Assembly: GCA_016181325.1 (NCBI GenBank)
Contig: JACOZO010000075.1
Span: 1 to 5,598 of the forward strand
Reading direction: 5' to 3'
From: Candidatus Woesearchaeota archaeon
Lineage (GTDB): Archaea > Nanobdellota > Nanobdellia > Woesearchaeales > GW2011-AR4
DNA length: 5,598 nucleotides
Part shown: piece after piece, positions 1 to 5,174 of the stretch
How the letters are laid out: each line of letters begins with the position of its first letter
How positions within the stretch are numbered: the first letter of the stretch is position 1
Program-made: the position numbers and the translations under genes
The notes under the pieces: generated by a model
Told to the model about the DNA's origin: nothing
Databases searched by the model: none
The model's input: only the letters and a program-made list of their open reading frames with translations

Positions 1-89
1 ACTACGTCAAAGGAAGTAGGGACAAATCCCAGCTCTTTTTCAGATAATTTATCTTTTAGGTAAAACTTCAGGTTTTGCTTCATTTTCAT
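1..89 (-). CDS. Trm5-like tRNA (guanine37-N1)-methyltransferase, N-terminus only
   Basis: The gene runs off the left edge, so only the first 29 codons are visible. They begin with MKMKQNLKFYLKDKL and end with the segment FVPTSFDVV. In archaeal Trm5 proteins a basic helix followed by (S/P)-S-(F/Y)-D-(I/V)-(V/I)-G-D-hydrophobic opens the D2 domain, and the visible residues fit that pattern as recalled from Methanocaldococcus jannaschii Trm5. Trm5 uses S-adenosylmethionine to methylate N1 of G37 next to the anticodon, which prevents frameshifting. Only about 20 residues precede the motif, so if this is Trm5 the N-terminal D1 domain is missing or strongly reduced. The ATG at 89-87 shares one base with the FEN-1 stop codon (TGATG), which suggests co-transcription and translational coupling with fen. 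A related methyltransferase such as a TYW2-like enzyme is possible because the catalytic domain lies outside the window. Confidence 0.6.
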   Translation of the reverse strand, partial: MKMKQNLKFYLKDKLSEKELGFVPTSFDV

Positions 90-1123
90 CACATAAAATG
101 CGAAAGCCCCTTCTGGGATTTCTCCTGGCTCCTGCCGGCAATCCTGTCGATCTGCGGGAGAATCCTCTGCTCGGAAAACTCGTGCTTATTGACAAGCAGC
201 TCGATGAGCTTGCCCCTGTCGGGCATTTTCCATTCCAGGCTGTAGCTGTCAGTCACCTTCATGTTTTTTATCAGGTCAAATACCTCATTCCACGGATAAT
301 CAAAGGATTCATCCCATTTTACCTCTTTGAACAAAAGCTCCATGCCAGAGCCGTGCTTTTTGACAAGCTTCAGCGCATTCTTTGGACCGATGCCCCTTAT
401 TCCGCCCATGTTGAAGTCCGTGCCGACCAGCATTGCCAAGGCGATGAGCTGCTCCTGGCTGATGCCAAGATGGGTGAGGTTTTCTTCAAGGGATATAATT
501 TCGGGATTTATGGTCTCATAGGAAAGCCTGTTTGACTTCTTCTTTTTTCCAACCATGTTAAGGTTCCTTACTATCCTTGGGGCTCCGAAAAGCAAAGCGT
601 CTGCGTCATTTGTCGCCAGCGCAAATGCCTTTCCGGATTTCACAATGTGGGCAGCCTGGGCCTCGGCTTCAGTGGGAGCGTCAATCACCGGCAATCCAAT
701 TGCCTTGATCAGGCTCCGGGCCTCTTCAATCATGCCAGGGGTCAGCCTTGATGTCCTCTGGGCATATTTCTTCATCAGCTCCTCGTCGCCTTTCTCAGCA
801 GCCCTCTCATATTCCTTCTGGGCCTCGATCTTGATTTCCTTTCTTTTCTCGAGAGTCATCCTCTTCAGCTTTGGAGGCTCGCCGTCAAATACAAACGCGA
901 GCCGGATGCCCTTTTCCATGAGATTGACAATCCTGCTGAGCAGCCCTGCAAGATGCGAAGTGACATTGCCCTTTGAGTCCGTCAGCAAGGTGCCGTCACG
1001 CTGCCTTATCGAGCTGAGAAACTGGTAGAGCCATAAAGGAGTGTCAACGACTATTGTCCTGCCTGACAGTTCATCTATCTCTATCTGCTTCATCACCAGA
1101 ATTTCTGTCAGAGCTACACCCAT
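89..1123 (-). CDS. fen: Flap endonuclease 1 (FEN-1)
   Basis: FEN-1 is a structure-specific 5' nuclease that removes 5' flaps during Okazaki-fragment maturation and base excision repair, working with PCNA and DNA ligase. At 344 residues the protein has the usual archaeal length. The N-terminal MGVALTEI matches the family, in which Gly2 threads into the active site. All seven metal-binding acids are at the positions expected from Pyrococcus FEN-1: D27, D80 (VFDG), E152 and E154 (TEAEAQAA), D173 and D175 (TNDADALLFG) and D236 (GTDFN). The helix-hairpin-helix GIRGIGPKNAL follows at 241-251. The last eight residues, QKGLSHFM, look like a PCNA-interacting PIP box, but Met replaces the usual second aromatic residue and the protein stops there. 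The start is supported by a TATA-like box about 27 bases upstream. The residues after D27 (TPLWLYQFL) differ from the common A-x-x-x-IYQFL. The gene is followed by the Trm5-like gene with a one-base overlap. Confidence 0.97.
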   Translation of the reverse strand: MGVALTEILVMKQIEIDELSGRTIVVDTPLWLYQFLSSIRQRDGTLLTDSKGNVTSHLAGLLSRIVNLMEKGIRLAFVFDGEPPKLKRMTLEKRKEIKIEAQKEYERAAEKGDEELMKKYAQRTSRLTPGMIEEARSLIKAIGLPVIDAPTEAEAQAAHIVKSGKAFALATNDADALLFGAPRIVRNLNMVGKKKKSNRLSYETINPEIISLEENLTHLGISQEQLIALAMLVGTDFNMGGIRGIGPKNALKLVKKHGSGMELLFKEVKWDESFDYPWNEVFDLIKNMKVTDSYSLEWKMPDRGKLIELLVNKHEFSEQRILPQIDRIAGRSQEKSQKGLSHFM

Positions 1124-1145
1124 AGGGAAAGAATGTTGTTTATGT

Positions 1146-1154
1146 CTTTTAAAT
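1146..1154 (-). promoter_or_regulatory. TATA box of fen, overlapping the upstream stop codon
   Basis: Read on the minus strand, this is ATTTAAAAG, centred about 27 bases before the fen ATG at 1123. That spacing places transcription initiation at or next to the start codon, so the mRNA would be leaderless. The box covers the TAA stop codon (1151-1149) of the preceding gene, so fen can be transcribed on its own although the genes are only 25 bases apart. The assignment rests on position and composition only. Confidence 0.6.
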
Positions 1155-2162
1155 CTTTTTGAAACTCAATCCCTTCAGCTCGGAATTAAGCATCTCGGCA
1201 GCCTTTTTAGACAATTCTCCGGGCGACAGGTATATTGCGGGAAGCTTCCTCATCTGGCCCTTAACATATGCATTGCTCAGGTCTGAATCGCTTATCCTTG
1301 ACTTGTTCTTTGCCTTGCAGTAATACAAAAGATTGCCGACAGGACTTGGGATCTCCACAATAAAATCAATCTCGGAATTCTTCTTTATTATGACGCTTTC
1401 AGAAACATTAATATTGCTTTTCTCGAAGAATTTTGATATTAAGTCGAGAAAGGCGTCTTTTTTTATTTTTTGTTTCGGAACCGGCTCTGCAAGATCATCT
1501 TTTGGCAGGATTTTCTGCTCAATCTTCTGGACTGACTTTTTCTCGGATATCGCGGATTGCTTCGGCGCCTGTTTCTCCGGCTGGACTGCCTGGGCTATCG
1601 GCTCAATGTGCTGCTCATCTTTCTGCGCCTGCACAGCCTGTTGCAATTTAGAATGCTCGTGATTTGCCTCCTGCTTCGGTATGTTCAGCTGCTCATGCTG
1701 ATTCTGCTGGGACTGTGGTGCTATCGGCAGCTCCAATTGGGCCCTGATTAGGTCCTGAATCTCATTATTAGGGGACAGGTACCATTTCCAGAACTGCTCT
1801 GTCCTGCCATCATAGTTTATCTGCAACGGGACAGCAAAATCCTTGATTTCCCTCAGGGTTACCCGCATCAGCGGCGTCAATGCGGCATCCCTGGCTATCT
1901 TTTTCTCCCTGATATACTCATATGCCCTCTTTTCCTTTTCATTAAGGTTTTCAGCGAATTTCTGCAGCGAGCTTTCCTGCCCGGGCGCGTAATACAACGG
2001 AGAGCCGCCGACCTTTATGTTGGAGATGCGTATGATTCCGCTTGACACCAGCTCTGCCAGGTATGCAGATGCCATCAGGATGTTAGTGCCGATTTGTTTT
2101 GCCACTTGGGAAGGCAGCAATGGACCCTGCGACTTGACAAGGCTTATGACTTTGTCTCTCAT
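1149..2162 (-). CDS. Unknown protein: winged helix, Gln-rich linker, PD-(D/E)XK-like C-terminus
   Basis: I do not recognise this 337-residue protein as a named family. Residues 1-60 look like a winged helix-turn-helix: a helix (RDKVISLVKSQGPLLPSQVAKQIG), a recognition-type helix (ILMASAYLAELVSSGII) and a beta wing (RISNIKVGGSPLYYA). Residues 75-135 form a second predicted globular segment rich in charged and aromatic residues (QFWKWYL). Residues 141-230 are low-complexity, dominated by Gln, Lys, Glu and Pro, and are probably a flexible linker. Residues 234-337 resemble the Mrr/RecB-like nuclease fold: E265-I-D266-FIVEIPSP, then LLYYCKAK, then PAIYLSPGELSKKA. Lys283 could be the catalytic lysine, but the usual E/Q two residues earlier is Tyr281, so activity is uncertain. 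A DNA-binding role is inferred. ATG 2162 was chosen because a TATA box lies about 27 bases upstream. It is followed by fen, whose promoter overlaps its stop codon. Confidence 0.8.
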   Translation of the reverse strand: MRDKVISLVKSQGPLLPSQVAKQIGTNILMASAYLAELVSSGIIRISNIKVGGSPLYYAPGQESSLQKFAENLNEKEKRAYEYIREKKIARDAALTPLMRVTLREIKDFAVPLQINYDGRTEQFWKWYLSPNNEIQDLIRAQLELPIAPQSQQNQHEQLNIPKQEANHEHSKLQQAVQAQKDEQHIEPIAQAVQPEKQAPKQSAISEKKSVQKIEQKILPKDDLAEPVPKQKIKKDAFLDLISKFFEKSNINVSESVIIKKNSEIDFIVEIPSPVGNLLYYCKAKNKSRISDSDLSNAYVKGQMRKLPAIYLSPGELSKKAAEMLNSELKGLSFKKI

Positions 2163-2184
2163 AGAATGCAGTAAGAATAGAATT

Positions 2185-2193
2185 CTTATATAG
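2185..2193 (-). promoter_or_regulatory. TATA box of the winged-helix/nuclease-like gene
   Basis: On the minus strand this reads CTATATAAG, a strong archaeal TATA box centred about 27 bases before the ATG at 2162, which implies a leaderless transcript. It sits only about 14 bases from the edge of the inverted-repeat element at 2206-2377, so the region just upstream of the box, including any BRE and activator sites, is bounded by that element. Confidence 0.7.
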
Positions 2194-2205
2194 TTTGTTA
2201 TTTCC

Positions 2206-2222
2206 TAGGCAGCGTTCAAAAT
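2206..2222 (+). repeat. Left arm of 17-bp perfect inverted repeat
   Basis: TAGGCAGCGTTCAAAAT is perfectly complementary to 2361-2377, with 138 bases between the arms. The outer TA belongs to the palindrome and may be target duplication rather than repeat. The sequence AGCGTT inside this arm (2211-2216) also has a nearby second partner, AACGCT at 2229-2234, so the arm can form a local hairpin instead of the long-range stem. Confidence 0.9.
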
Positions 2223-2375
2223 CTCACTAACGCTCGGGTTAGCAGCTTCTCGCCTTGTGATTATGTGATGGATGTATCGGTCGTGTCCCGCAGGGAGCGT
2301 CCCCTCGACCTCTTTTTATGTGATTTGTAATAAGGCTCGACCTCAAGGCTGCTAACCTTAATTTTGAACGCTGCC
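2208..2375. mobile_element. MITE-like element, 168 bp, with 15-bp perfect terminal inverted repeats and TA flanks
   Basis: The gap between the winged-helix gene and endA contains no open reading frame of note. It is bounded by GGCAGCGTTCAAAAT and its exact reverse complement. On each side the next two bases are TA, as expected if an element inserted at a TA dinucleotide and duplicated it, the habit of IS630/Tc1-mariner transposons. The inside has a second, shorter inverted repeat and several small hairpins but no transposase, so it would be a non-autonomous miniature element. The right end lies nine bases before the endA stop codon and the left end about 14 bases from the neighbouring TATA box, so neither gene is interrupted. 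I know of no named IS with these ends. The alternative is a structured non-coding RNA whose terminal stem happens to end in TA. Other copies in the genome would decide. Confidence 0.5.
2237..2357 (+). repeat. Internal 10-bp inverted repeat nested in the element
   Basis: GGTTAGCAGC at 2237-2246 is perfectly complementary to GCTGCTAACC at 2348-2357, nested inside the terminal repeat. The terminal and nested stems are separated by asymmetric loops of 14 and 3 bases. Further in, GCCTT (2252-2256) can pair with AAGGC (2332-2336). The apex contains TCCC-GCA-GGGA-GCG-TCCC (2286-2303), which can form one of two exclusive hairpins. There is also a direct repeat CTCGACCTC at 2304-2312 and 2336-2344. 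Together the element can fold as a long branched rod on either strand. Confidence 0.75.
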
Positions 2376-2377
2376 TA
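2361..2377 (+). repeat. Right arm of 17-bp perfect inverted repeat
   Basis: ATTTTGAACGCTGCCTA is the reverse complement of 2206-2222 with no mismatch. It ends seven bases before the endA stop codon on the opposite strand, so an endA transcript reading through would contain the whole foldback. Confidence 0.9.
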
Positions 2378-2384
2378 TTTGCTG

Positions 2385-2999
2385 TTATGGCCTGACCCAC
2401 TTTATCTCGTAGTAAGTGACGCTGTCCTCGTCATCGACTATGCCTATAAGAAGCCTTTTCTTTGTGCTGTGGGCCACCCTGTTCTTGGCAGCAAACTCGT
2501 ACCATGTCAATGCGCTGGTCTCATGCACAGGATAGACAACCCATTTCGCGTGGTCTTCCCCGGGTTTAACGCCTCTGTCATATATCCTGAAATCAGCACC
2601 GAACTTCAATGCTGTCTTGATTATGTATCCCCTGTTCCTTATGTCCTTGAAGACAGAATACCTTACCCAGAAATTAGATTCAAGCCTTCTTGCCTTTTTC
2701 ATGAAGTCTTCGGAGCTTATCTCCTTGTTTCCAGCGCCGAAAACCTTAAGCCTGCCTTTCTCAATAAGGTAAAGCCCTTCCAGAAGGGACATCTGCACCT
2801 TGCCGTTCTCCAGCAAAGTCCCGAACCTGCTCTGGTTGTAGAGCTCCCTGGCTGCATCTGAGATTTCCGTGATTATGATTTCTTTTGTGAAGACTGCATT
2901 GACAACTACCTTTGGCTCTTTTGATTCCTTATGCTCCTTTGGCTCTTCCTTCCTAGGCTCTTCTTTCTTATCTGCCTTCTCCGGATTCTTCTTTGCCAT
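2385..2999 (-). CDS. endA: tRNA-splicing endonuclease EndA
   Basis: EndA cuts introns out of precursor tRNAs at bulge-helix-bulge sites, leaving 2',3'-cyclic phosphate and 5'-hydroxyl ends. The 204-residue protein has a Lys/Glu/Pro-rich N-terminal tail (about residues 2-30), the N-terminal domain (about 33-88, including LLEGLYLIEKGRL) and the C-terminal nuclease domain (about 105-204). The catalytic triad is intact: Tyr140 in FRIYDRGVKPG, His150 in EDHAKW, and Lys181 (or 180) in HSTKKRLL. Their spacing equals that of Y115/H125/K156 in Methanocaldococcus EndA. Size and domain content suit the homotetrameric form, or the catalytic subunit of a two-subunit form. A longer reading frame extends to 3071, but I chose the ATG at 2999 because a TATA box lies about 26 bases before it and the extra 24 residues do not resemble EndA. 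RNase Z, another tRNA-processing enzyme, is encoded nearby. Confidence 0.95.
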   Translation of the reverse strand: MAKKNPEKADKKEEPRKEEPKEHKESKEPKVVVNAVFTKEIIITEISDAARELYNQSRFGTLLENGKVQMSLLEGLYLIEKGRLKVFGAGNKEISSEDFMKKARRLESNFWVRYSVFKDIRNRGYIIKTALKFGADFRIYDRGVKPGEDHAKWVVYPVHETSALTWYEFAAKNRVAHSTKKRLLIGIVDDEDSVTYYEIKWVRP

Positions 3000-3021
3000 T
3001 AATGCAATATAACGCCCACTG

Positions 3022-3030
3022 TTTAAAAAG
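3022..3030 (-). promoter_or_regulatory. TATA box of endA
   Basis: On the minus strand this reads CTTTTTAAA, preceded by AAG as a possible BRE. Its centre is about 26 bases upstream of the ATG at 2999. This implies a leaderless endA transcript and separates endA transcriptionally from the three-gene series upstream. It is also the main reason to reject the longer reading frame from 3071. Confidence 0.6.
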
Positions 3031-3102
3031 CTTGTTGAAGGCATCATAGTATTGTTAGTGTCCAGAATCAAAAAGGTGCTAAGAGTTAAATGGGCAAAGA
3101 AA

Positions 3103-3672
3103 TCATGCTTCTTCCATTAAACAATTGAATACGCCTTTCTCATATTTTTCATAGAGTATTTTTCTGAATTTATTGTATGTTTTTGCGTACCTTGTCTTGC
3201 TGACAATCTCATCAAAAGCAGGGCAATGAAATGTTTTTATGCAGGATAGTATACTTGACTTAATTCTTGCCTGATTATTTTGCTCGTACAATTCTGCAAG
3301 TTTGCTGTAAAATTCAACGGCATATTCCTGTAATTCTTTACGTTTCTTGGCGTCCACTAATATAAGAAGCCTCAGTCTAAACCTATCAATAACAGAATAA
3401 ACGACCATTCTGGTATATCCATCGGTATTAAGAACATTTTGCAGCAGGATATTTCCATATGTTTGAAGAAATGACAACTCCAGTTCCCTGTAGAGGCACT
3501 TATTTAAGGCTCGGATAGTGATTTTTGCATTTTCATTATCTTCGAAATTATAATTTTTCAACAATTCTTTGATTGCATTATCGCTTTCTTCATTGGGAAA
3601 AGCCAAGAGTTCATGTAAAGCTTCACTAATTTTTCTTTTGTCCATTGAGTATAATTTATTGCAGATTTCCAT
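3103..3672 (-). CDS. Uncharacterised helical protein, possibly HEAT-like
   Basis: I do not recognise this 189-residue protein. It appears almost wholly alpha-helical, with successive amphipathic helices of 15-20 residues: KISEALHELLAF, SDNAIKELLKNY, AKITIRALNKCLYRELE, RKELQEYAVEFYSKLAELYE and QARIKSSILSCIKTF. This is reminiscent of HEAT or ARM-type scaffolds that bind other proteins, but I see no clear repeat unit and no catalytic motif. There is no signal peptide or membrane segment. ATG 3672 was preferred because GGGAG lies five bases upstream. A GTG at 3693 would add seven residues and overlap the preceding gene. The start lies ten bases after the stop of the restored protease frame, so the two genes are probably in one operon. 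The DNA is very AT-rich (16 G+C in the row 3541-3600, versus 33 of 60 in the fen row 901-960), which suggests transfer. It is the last gene of the series before endA. Confidence 0.75.
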   Translation of the reverse strand: MEICNKLYSMDKRKISEALHELLAFPNEESDNAIKELLKNYNFEDNENAKITIRALNKCLYRELELSFLQTYGNILLQNVLNTDGYTRMVVYSVIDRFRLRLLILVDAKKRKELQEYAVEFYSKLAELYEQNNQARIKSSILSCIKTFHCPAFDEIVSKTRYAKTYNKFRKILYEKYEKGVFNCLMEEA

Positions 3673-3677
3673 TCCAT

Positions 3678-3682
3678 CTCCC
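3678..3682 (-). promoter_or_regulatory. Shine-Dalgarno-like site of the helical-protein gene
   Basis: On the minus strand, GGGAG follows directly after the TAA stop of the restored protease frame and ends five bases before the ATG at 3672. A ribosome-binding site here, in a window where first genes look leaderless, fits an internal operon gene and favours the ATG over the GTG at 3693. Confidence 0.45.
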
Positions 3683-4410
3683 TTAAAAAACACATTTATT
3701 CCCGTTTTCTTTAAGCCATTTCTCCTTTTCTTTGTAATCAGGCATTGCCTTTTCTATCAAAGCCCAGAATTTTTGAGAATGATTATGCTCGATTAAATGC
3801 GCAAGCTCATGGACACATACGTACTCTAACACATCCTCCGGCGCAAAAAGAAGCCTTGTAGAGACATTAATATTTCCATTGTTGGAGCAGCTTCCCCAGT
3901 TTGACTTGTTGTTTTTAAAAAAATTTTGTCTACTTTTTGATTAAAATACTTCTGGTTAAGTCCATTAATTCTGGATTTTAGCCCTTCAATTCTTTTTCTT
4001 GCCACACACCTGCTCAACAAAGAGGATATATGATGATTTTTTATATCATCCGGAATGCTGGAAGAAATCACAAGATATATGATTTTGCCGGCAATTCTGG
4101 CAGAACTGCTTTGTTTATCTTTAAAGGAAATATCCAGTAGATATTTATCGCTGCCAATTTTTAGGATATCCCCATTTGTATAAGTTTTTGCAGCTTTCGA
4201 TTCAAGCATTATAGGAATTTCTATGAGCTTTTGCCTTATCCATACTTTCATCTTTAGAATTTCCCTTGACAACTCATCCCTGTTTAGAAATAAAGGCGCC
4301 CTTATAGTCCCTATCTTTCTGCCAATTCGCGCAGATATATTTTTCCTATCCTCTATAAAAATATTTATCGGATATTTTATTCCATTAACTTCCATATATT
4401 CTATTCTCAT
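3683..4410 (-). CDS. YgjP/DUF45-type zinc metalloprotease, frame broken at 3916-3923
   Basis: This is a member of the YgjP-like (DUF45, WLM/SprT-related) zinc metallopeptidases, split between two reading frames. The first frame continues to a stop at 3828-3826 and supplies the N-terminal part: IEYMEVNGIKYPINIFIEDRKN and later KKYFNQKV-like residues (NQKYFNQKVDKIF). The second frame, ending at TAA 3685-3683, supplies WGSCSNNGNINVSTRLL (from 3898) and the zinc motif HELAHLIEHNH (from 3810), followed by SQKFW and MPDYKEKEKWLKENG. Joining the frames at the T7 run gives KIFLKNNKSNWGSCS, which matches family spacing exactly, and a protein of about 242 residues from ATG 4410, the normal size. Without the shift all metal ligands are lost. 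A sequencing or assembly deletion, a real mutation or programmed -1 frameshifting could each explain this. A GTG at 4470 would add 20 residues and overlap the preceding gene by 40 bases. It is probably co-transcribed with its neighbours. Confidence 0.85.
3916..3922 (-). other. In-frame T TTT TTA heptamer at the frame break
   Basis: On the minus strand the zero-frame codons are ATT TTT TTA AAA, which contain T TTT TTA in the X XXY YYZ phase required for tandem -1 slippage. It is identical to the HIV-1 gag-pol slippery heptamer. The -1 frame is closed by a TAA at 3943-3941, so a shift must occur after that and before the WGSC motif. The only homopolymer in that interval long enough to suggest a slip is here. 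A short hairpin, TGGGG/CTCCA with a six-base loop, begins about 17 bases downstream, farther than typical stimulators. A one-base deletion in the T7 run is an equally good explanation. Confidence 0.4.
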
Positions 4411-4430
4411 AAGATACTCGTCCAACTTGT

Positions 4431-5093
4431 TTAATCTTCTTTGGTGTTCTTCCTGTTTGCAAGAGCGCACCTTATCTCTTCATAGCTTACATCAGGAAGC
4501 AATTCCTTAATTTCTTTAAGTGAATTAATATCAGTGGATTTGCCTGCTGCTTCTTCGACTCGCCTAATCACTTCCTGCGATAGAACCTCAGAACTGGAAA
4601 TATACCCATTAGCGATGAGCCTGTGCAAATGCCCATAAATTGTGGAAACGGCAAGATTTCTTTCTTTTGCGATTTCTTCTATGGATTTGCCTGCTTTGAA
4701 TAAGCCAAAAGTTATTTTCTCAGAATCTCCCACTATGATCCGCTTTTCATTTTTAATTATCTGTAATCCTATCTTTATCTTCTCATCCAAAATCTTCCTG
4801 CCTGCTTCGGTGACCTCAAGAACAGAGTAATAATCTTCAATTGCAGGCTGGGTCCTTCTCAAAAATTCCATTCGCTCAAGCTGCTCTATAAATCCAATAA
4901 TTGTGGCAATGTCATGCCATAATAAGCCGCCATATCCCTGATGTATGCTCAAATGAGCAATATCCTTTGCCTTTGAGCCTTTGAGGAATTCAGCCAGCTT
5001 GTGCTTTCCAACACTTAGGAATTTGGCTGCATTTAGGATAATCCATGCTGTTTGCTCAGAATCTTCCAAACGATTTTGATTAAGATGCCTCAT
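4431..5093 (-). CDS. RecQ C-terminal module without helicase (RQC winged helix plus HTH_40-like domain)
   Basis: The 220-residue protein resembles the C-terminal half of RecQ-type proteins with no helicase domain. Residues 14-103 match the RQC winged-helix pattern: AWIILNAAKFLSVGKHKLAEFLKGSK, then GYGGLLWHDIATIIGFIEQLERMEFLRR, then YYSVLEVTEAGRKIL. RQC binds duplex ends and junctions in RecQ helicases. Residues 124-213 match the helix-turn-helix domain found at RecQ C-termini and in YpbB-like proteins: EKITFGLFKAGKSIEEIAKERNLAVSTIYGHLHRLIANGYI, ending SYEEIRCALANRK. There is no Walker A or DEAH motif, and the gene has its own promoter, so it does not look like a truncated fragment. A role in DNA binding or regulation of the operon is inferred. 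It is the first gene of the series, and the protease ATG lies 20 bases after its stop. Base composition is intermediate between the core genes and the two AT-rich genes downstream. Confidence 0.85.
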   Translation of the reverse strand: MRHLNQNRLEDSEQTAWIILNAAKFLSVGKHKLAEFLKGSKAKDIAHLSIHQGYGGLLWHDIATIIGFIEQLERMEFLRRTQPAIEDYYSVLEVTEAGRKILDEKIKIGLQIIKNEKRIIVGDSEKITFGLFKAGKSIEEIAKERNLAVSTIYGHLHRLIANGYISSSEVLSQEVIRRVEEAAGKSTDINSLKEIKELLPDVSYEEIRCALANRKNTKED

Positions 5094-5117
5094 TTATGCA
5101 TGGAATATAAGCTTGGG

Positions 5118-5125
5118 ATTTAAAT
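5118..5125 (-). promoter_or_regulatory. TATA box of the three-gene series
   Basis: The palindromic ATTTAAAT is preceded on the minus strand by AAAAAGC, a plausible BRE. Its centre lies about 28 bases before the ATG at 5093, implying a leaderless first gene. A second TATATT-like stretch at 5106-5109 is too close to the start to be the TATA box. No other good promoter is seen within the series, so this one probably serves all three genes. Confidence 0.6.
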
Positions 5126-5133
5126 GCTTTTTG

Positions 5134-5156
5134 TGGTTGTGGGCTTCATCCAACCA
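5134..5156. repeat. Short dyad between the divergent promoters
   Basis: TGGTTG at 5134-5139 is complementary to CAACCA at 5151-5156 with 11 bases between. The dyad sits just upstream of both divergent TATA boxes, where an archaeal regulator could affect both genes. Six base pairs is short enough to arise by chance, so its role as an operator is only a suggestion. Confidence 0.25.
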
Positions 5157-5165
5157 AACAAAAAC

Positions 5166-5174
5166 TATTATAAA
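5166..5174 (+). promoter_or_regulatory. TATA box of the RNase Z gene
   Basis: TATTATAAA lies with its centre about 27 bases before the ATG at 5197, again pointing to a leaderless transcript. It is divergent from the promoter at 5118-5125, with about 40 bases between the two boxes. Confidence 0.6.

Noticed and set aside
555..1028. Plus-strand open frame of 157 codons across fen
   Set aside because: It lies wholly within the well-supported FEN-1 gene on the other strand and its product resembles no family. The plus-strand frames inside 98-535, 1041-1286, 1333-1751, 2364-2861 and 4223-4510 are rejected for the same reason.
2206..2377. tRNA, SRP RNA or RNase P RNA in the non-coding gap
   Set aside because: I found no T-loop consensus, no acceptor-stem arrangement and no conserved SRP or RNase P core motifs. 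The paired ends with TA flanks fit a mobile element better.
3000..3071. N-terminal extension of EndA by 24 residues
   Set aside because: The segment contains the TATA box expected for a start at 2999, and its residues do not look like EndA.
3673..3693. GTG start for the helical-protein gene
   Set aside because: It would overlap the end of the restored protease frame, while the ATG at 3672 has a GGGAG site upstream. It cannot be excluded.
3884..3898. Downstream hairpin as a frameshift stimulator
   Set aside because: UGGGG/CUCCA has only five pairs, one of them G-U, and starts about 17 bases after the slippery heptamer, so it is weak support for programmed frameshifting.
4411..4470. GTG start for the metalloprotease, 20 residues upstream
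   Set aside because: It overlaps the preceding gene by 40 bases, and the added residues lie outside the usual family N-terminus. The ATG at 4410 gives normal length.
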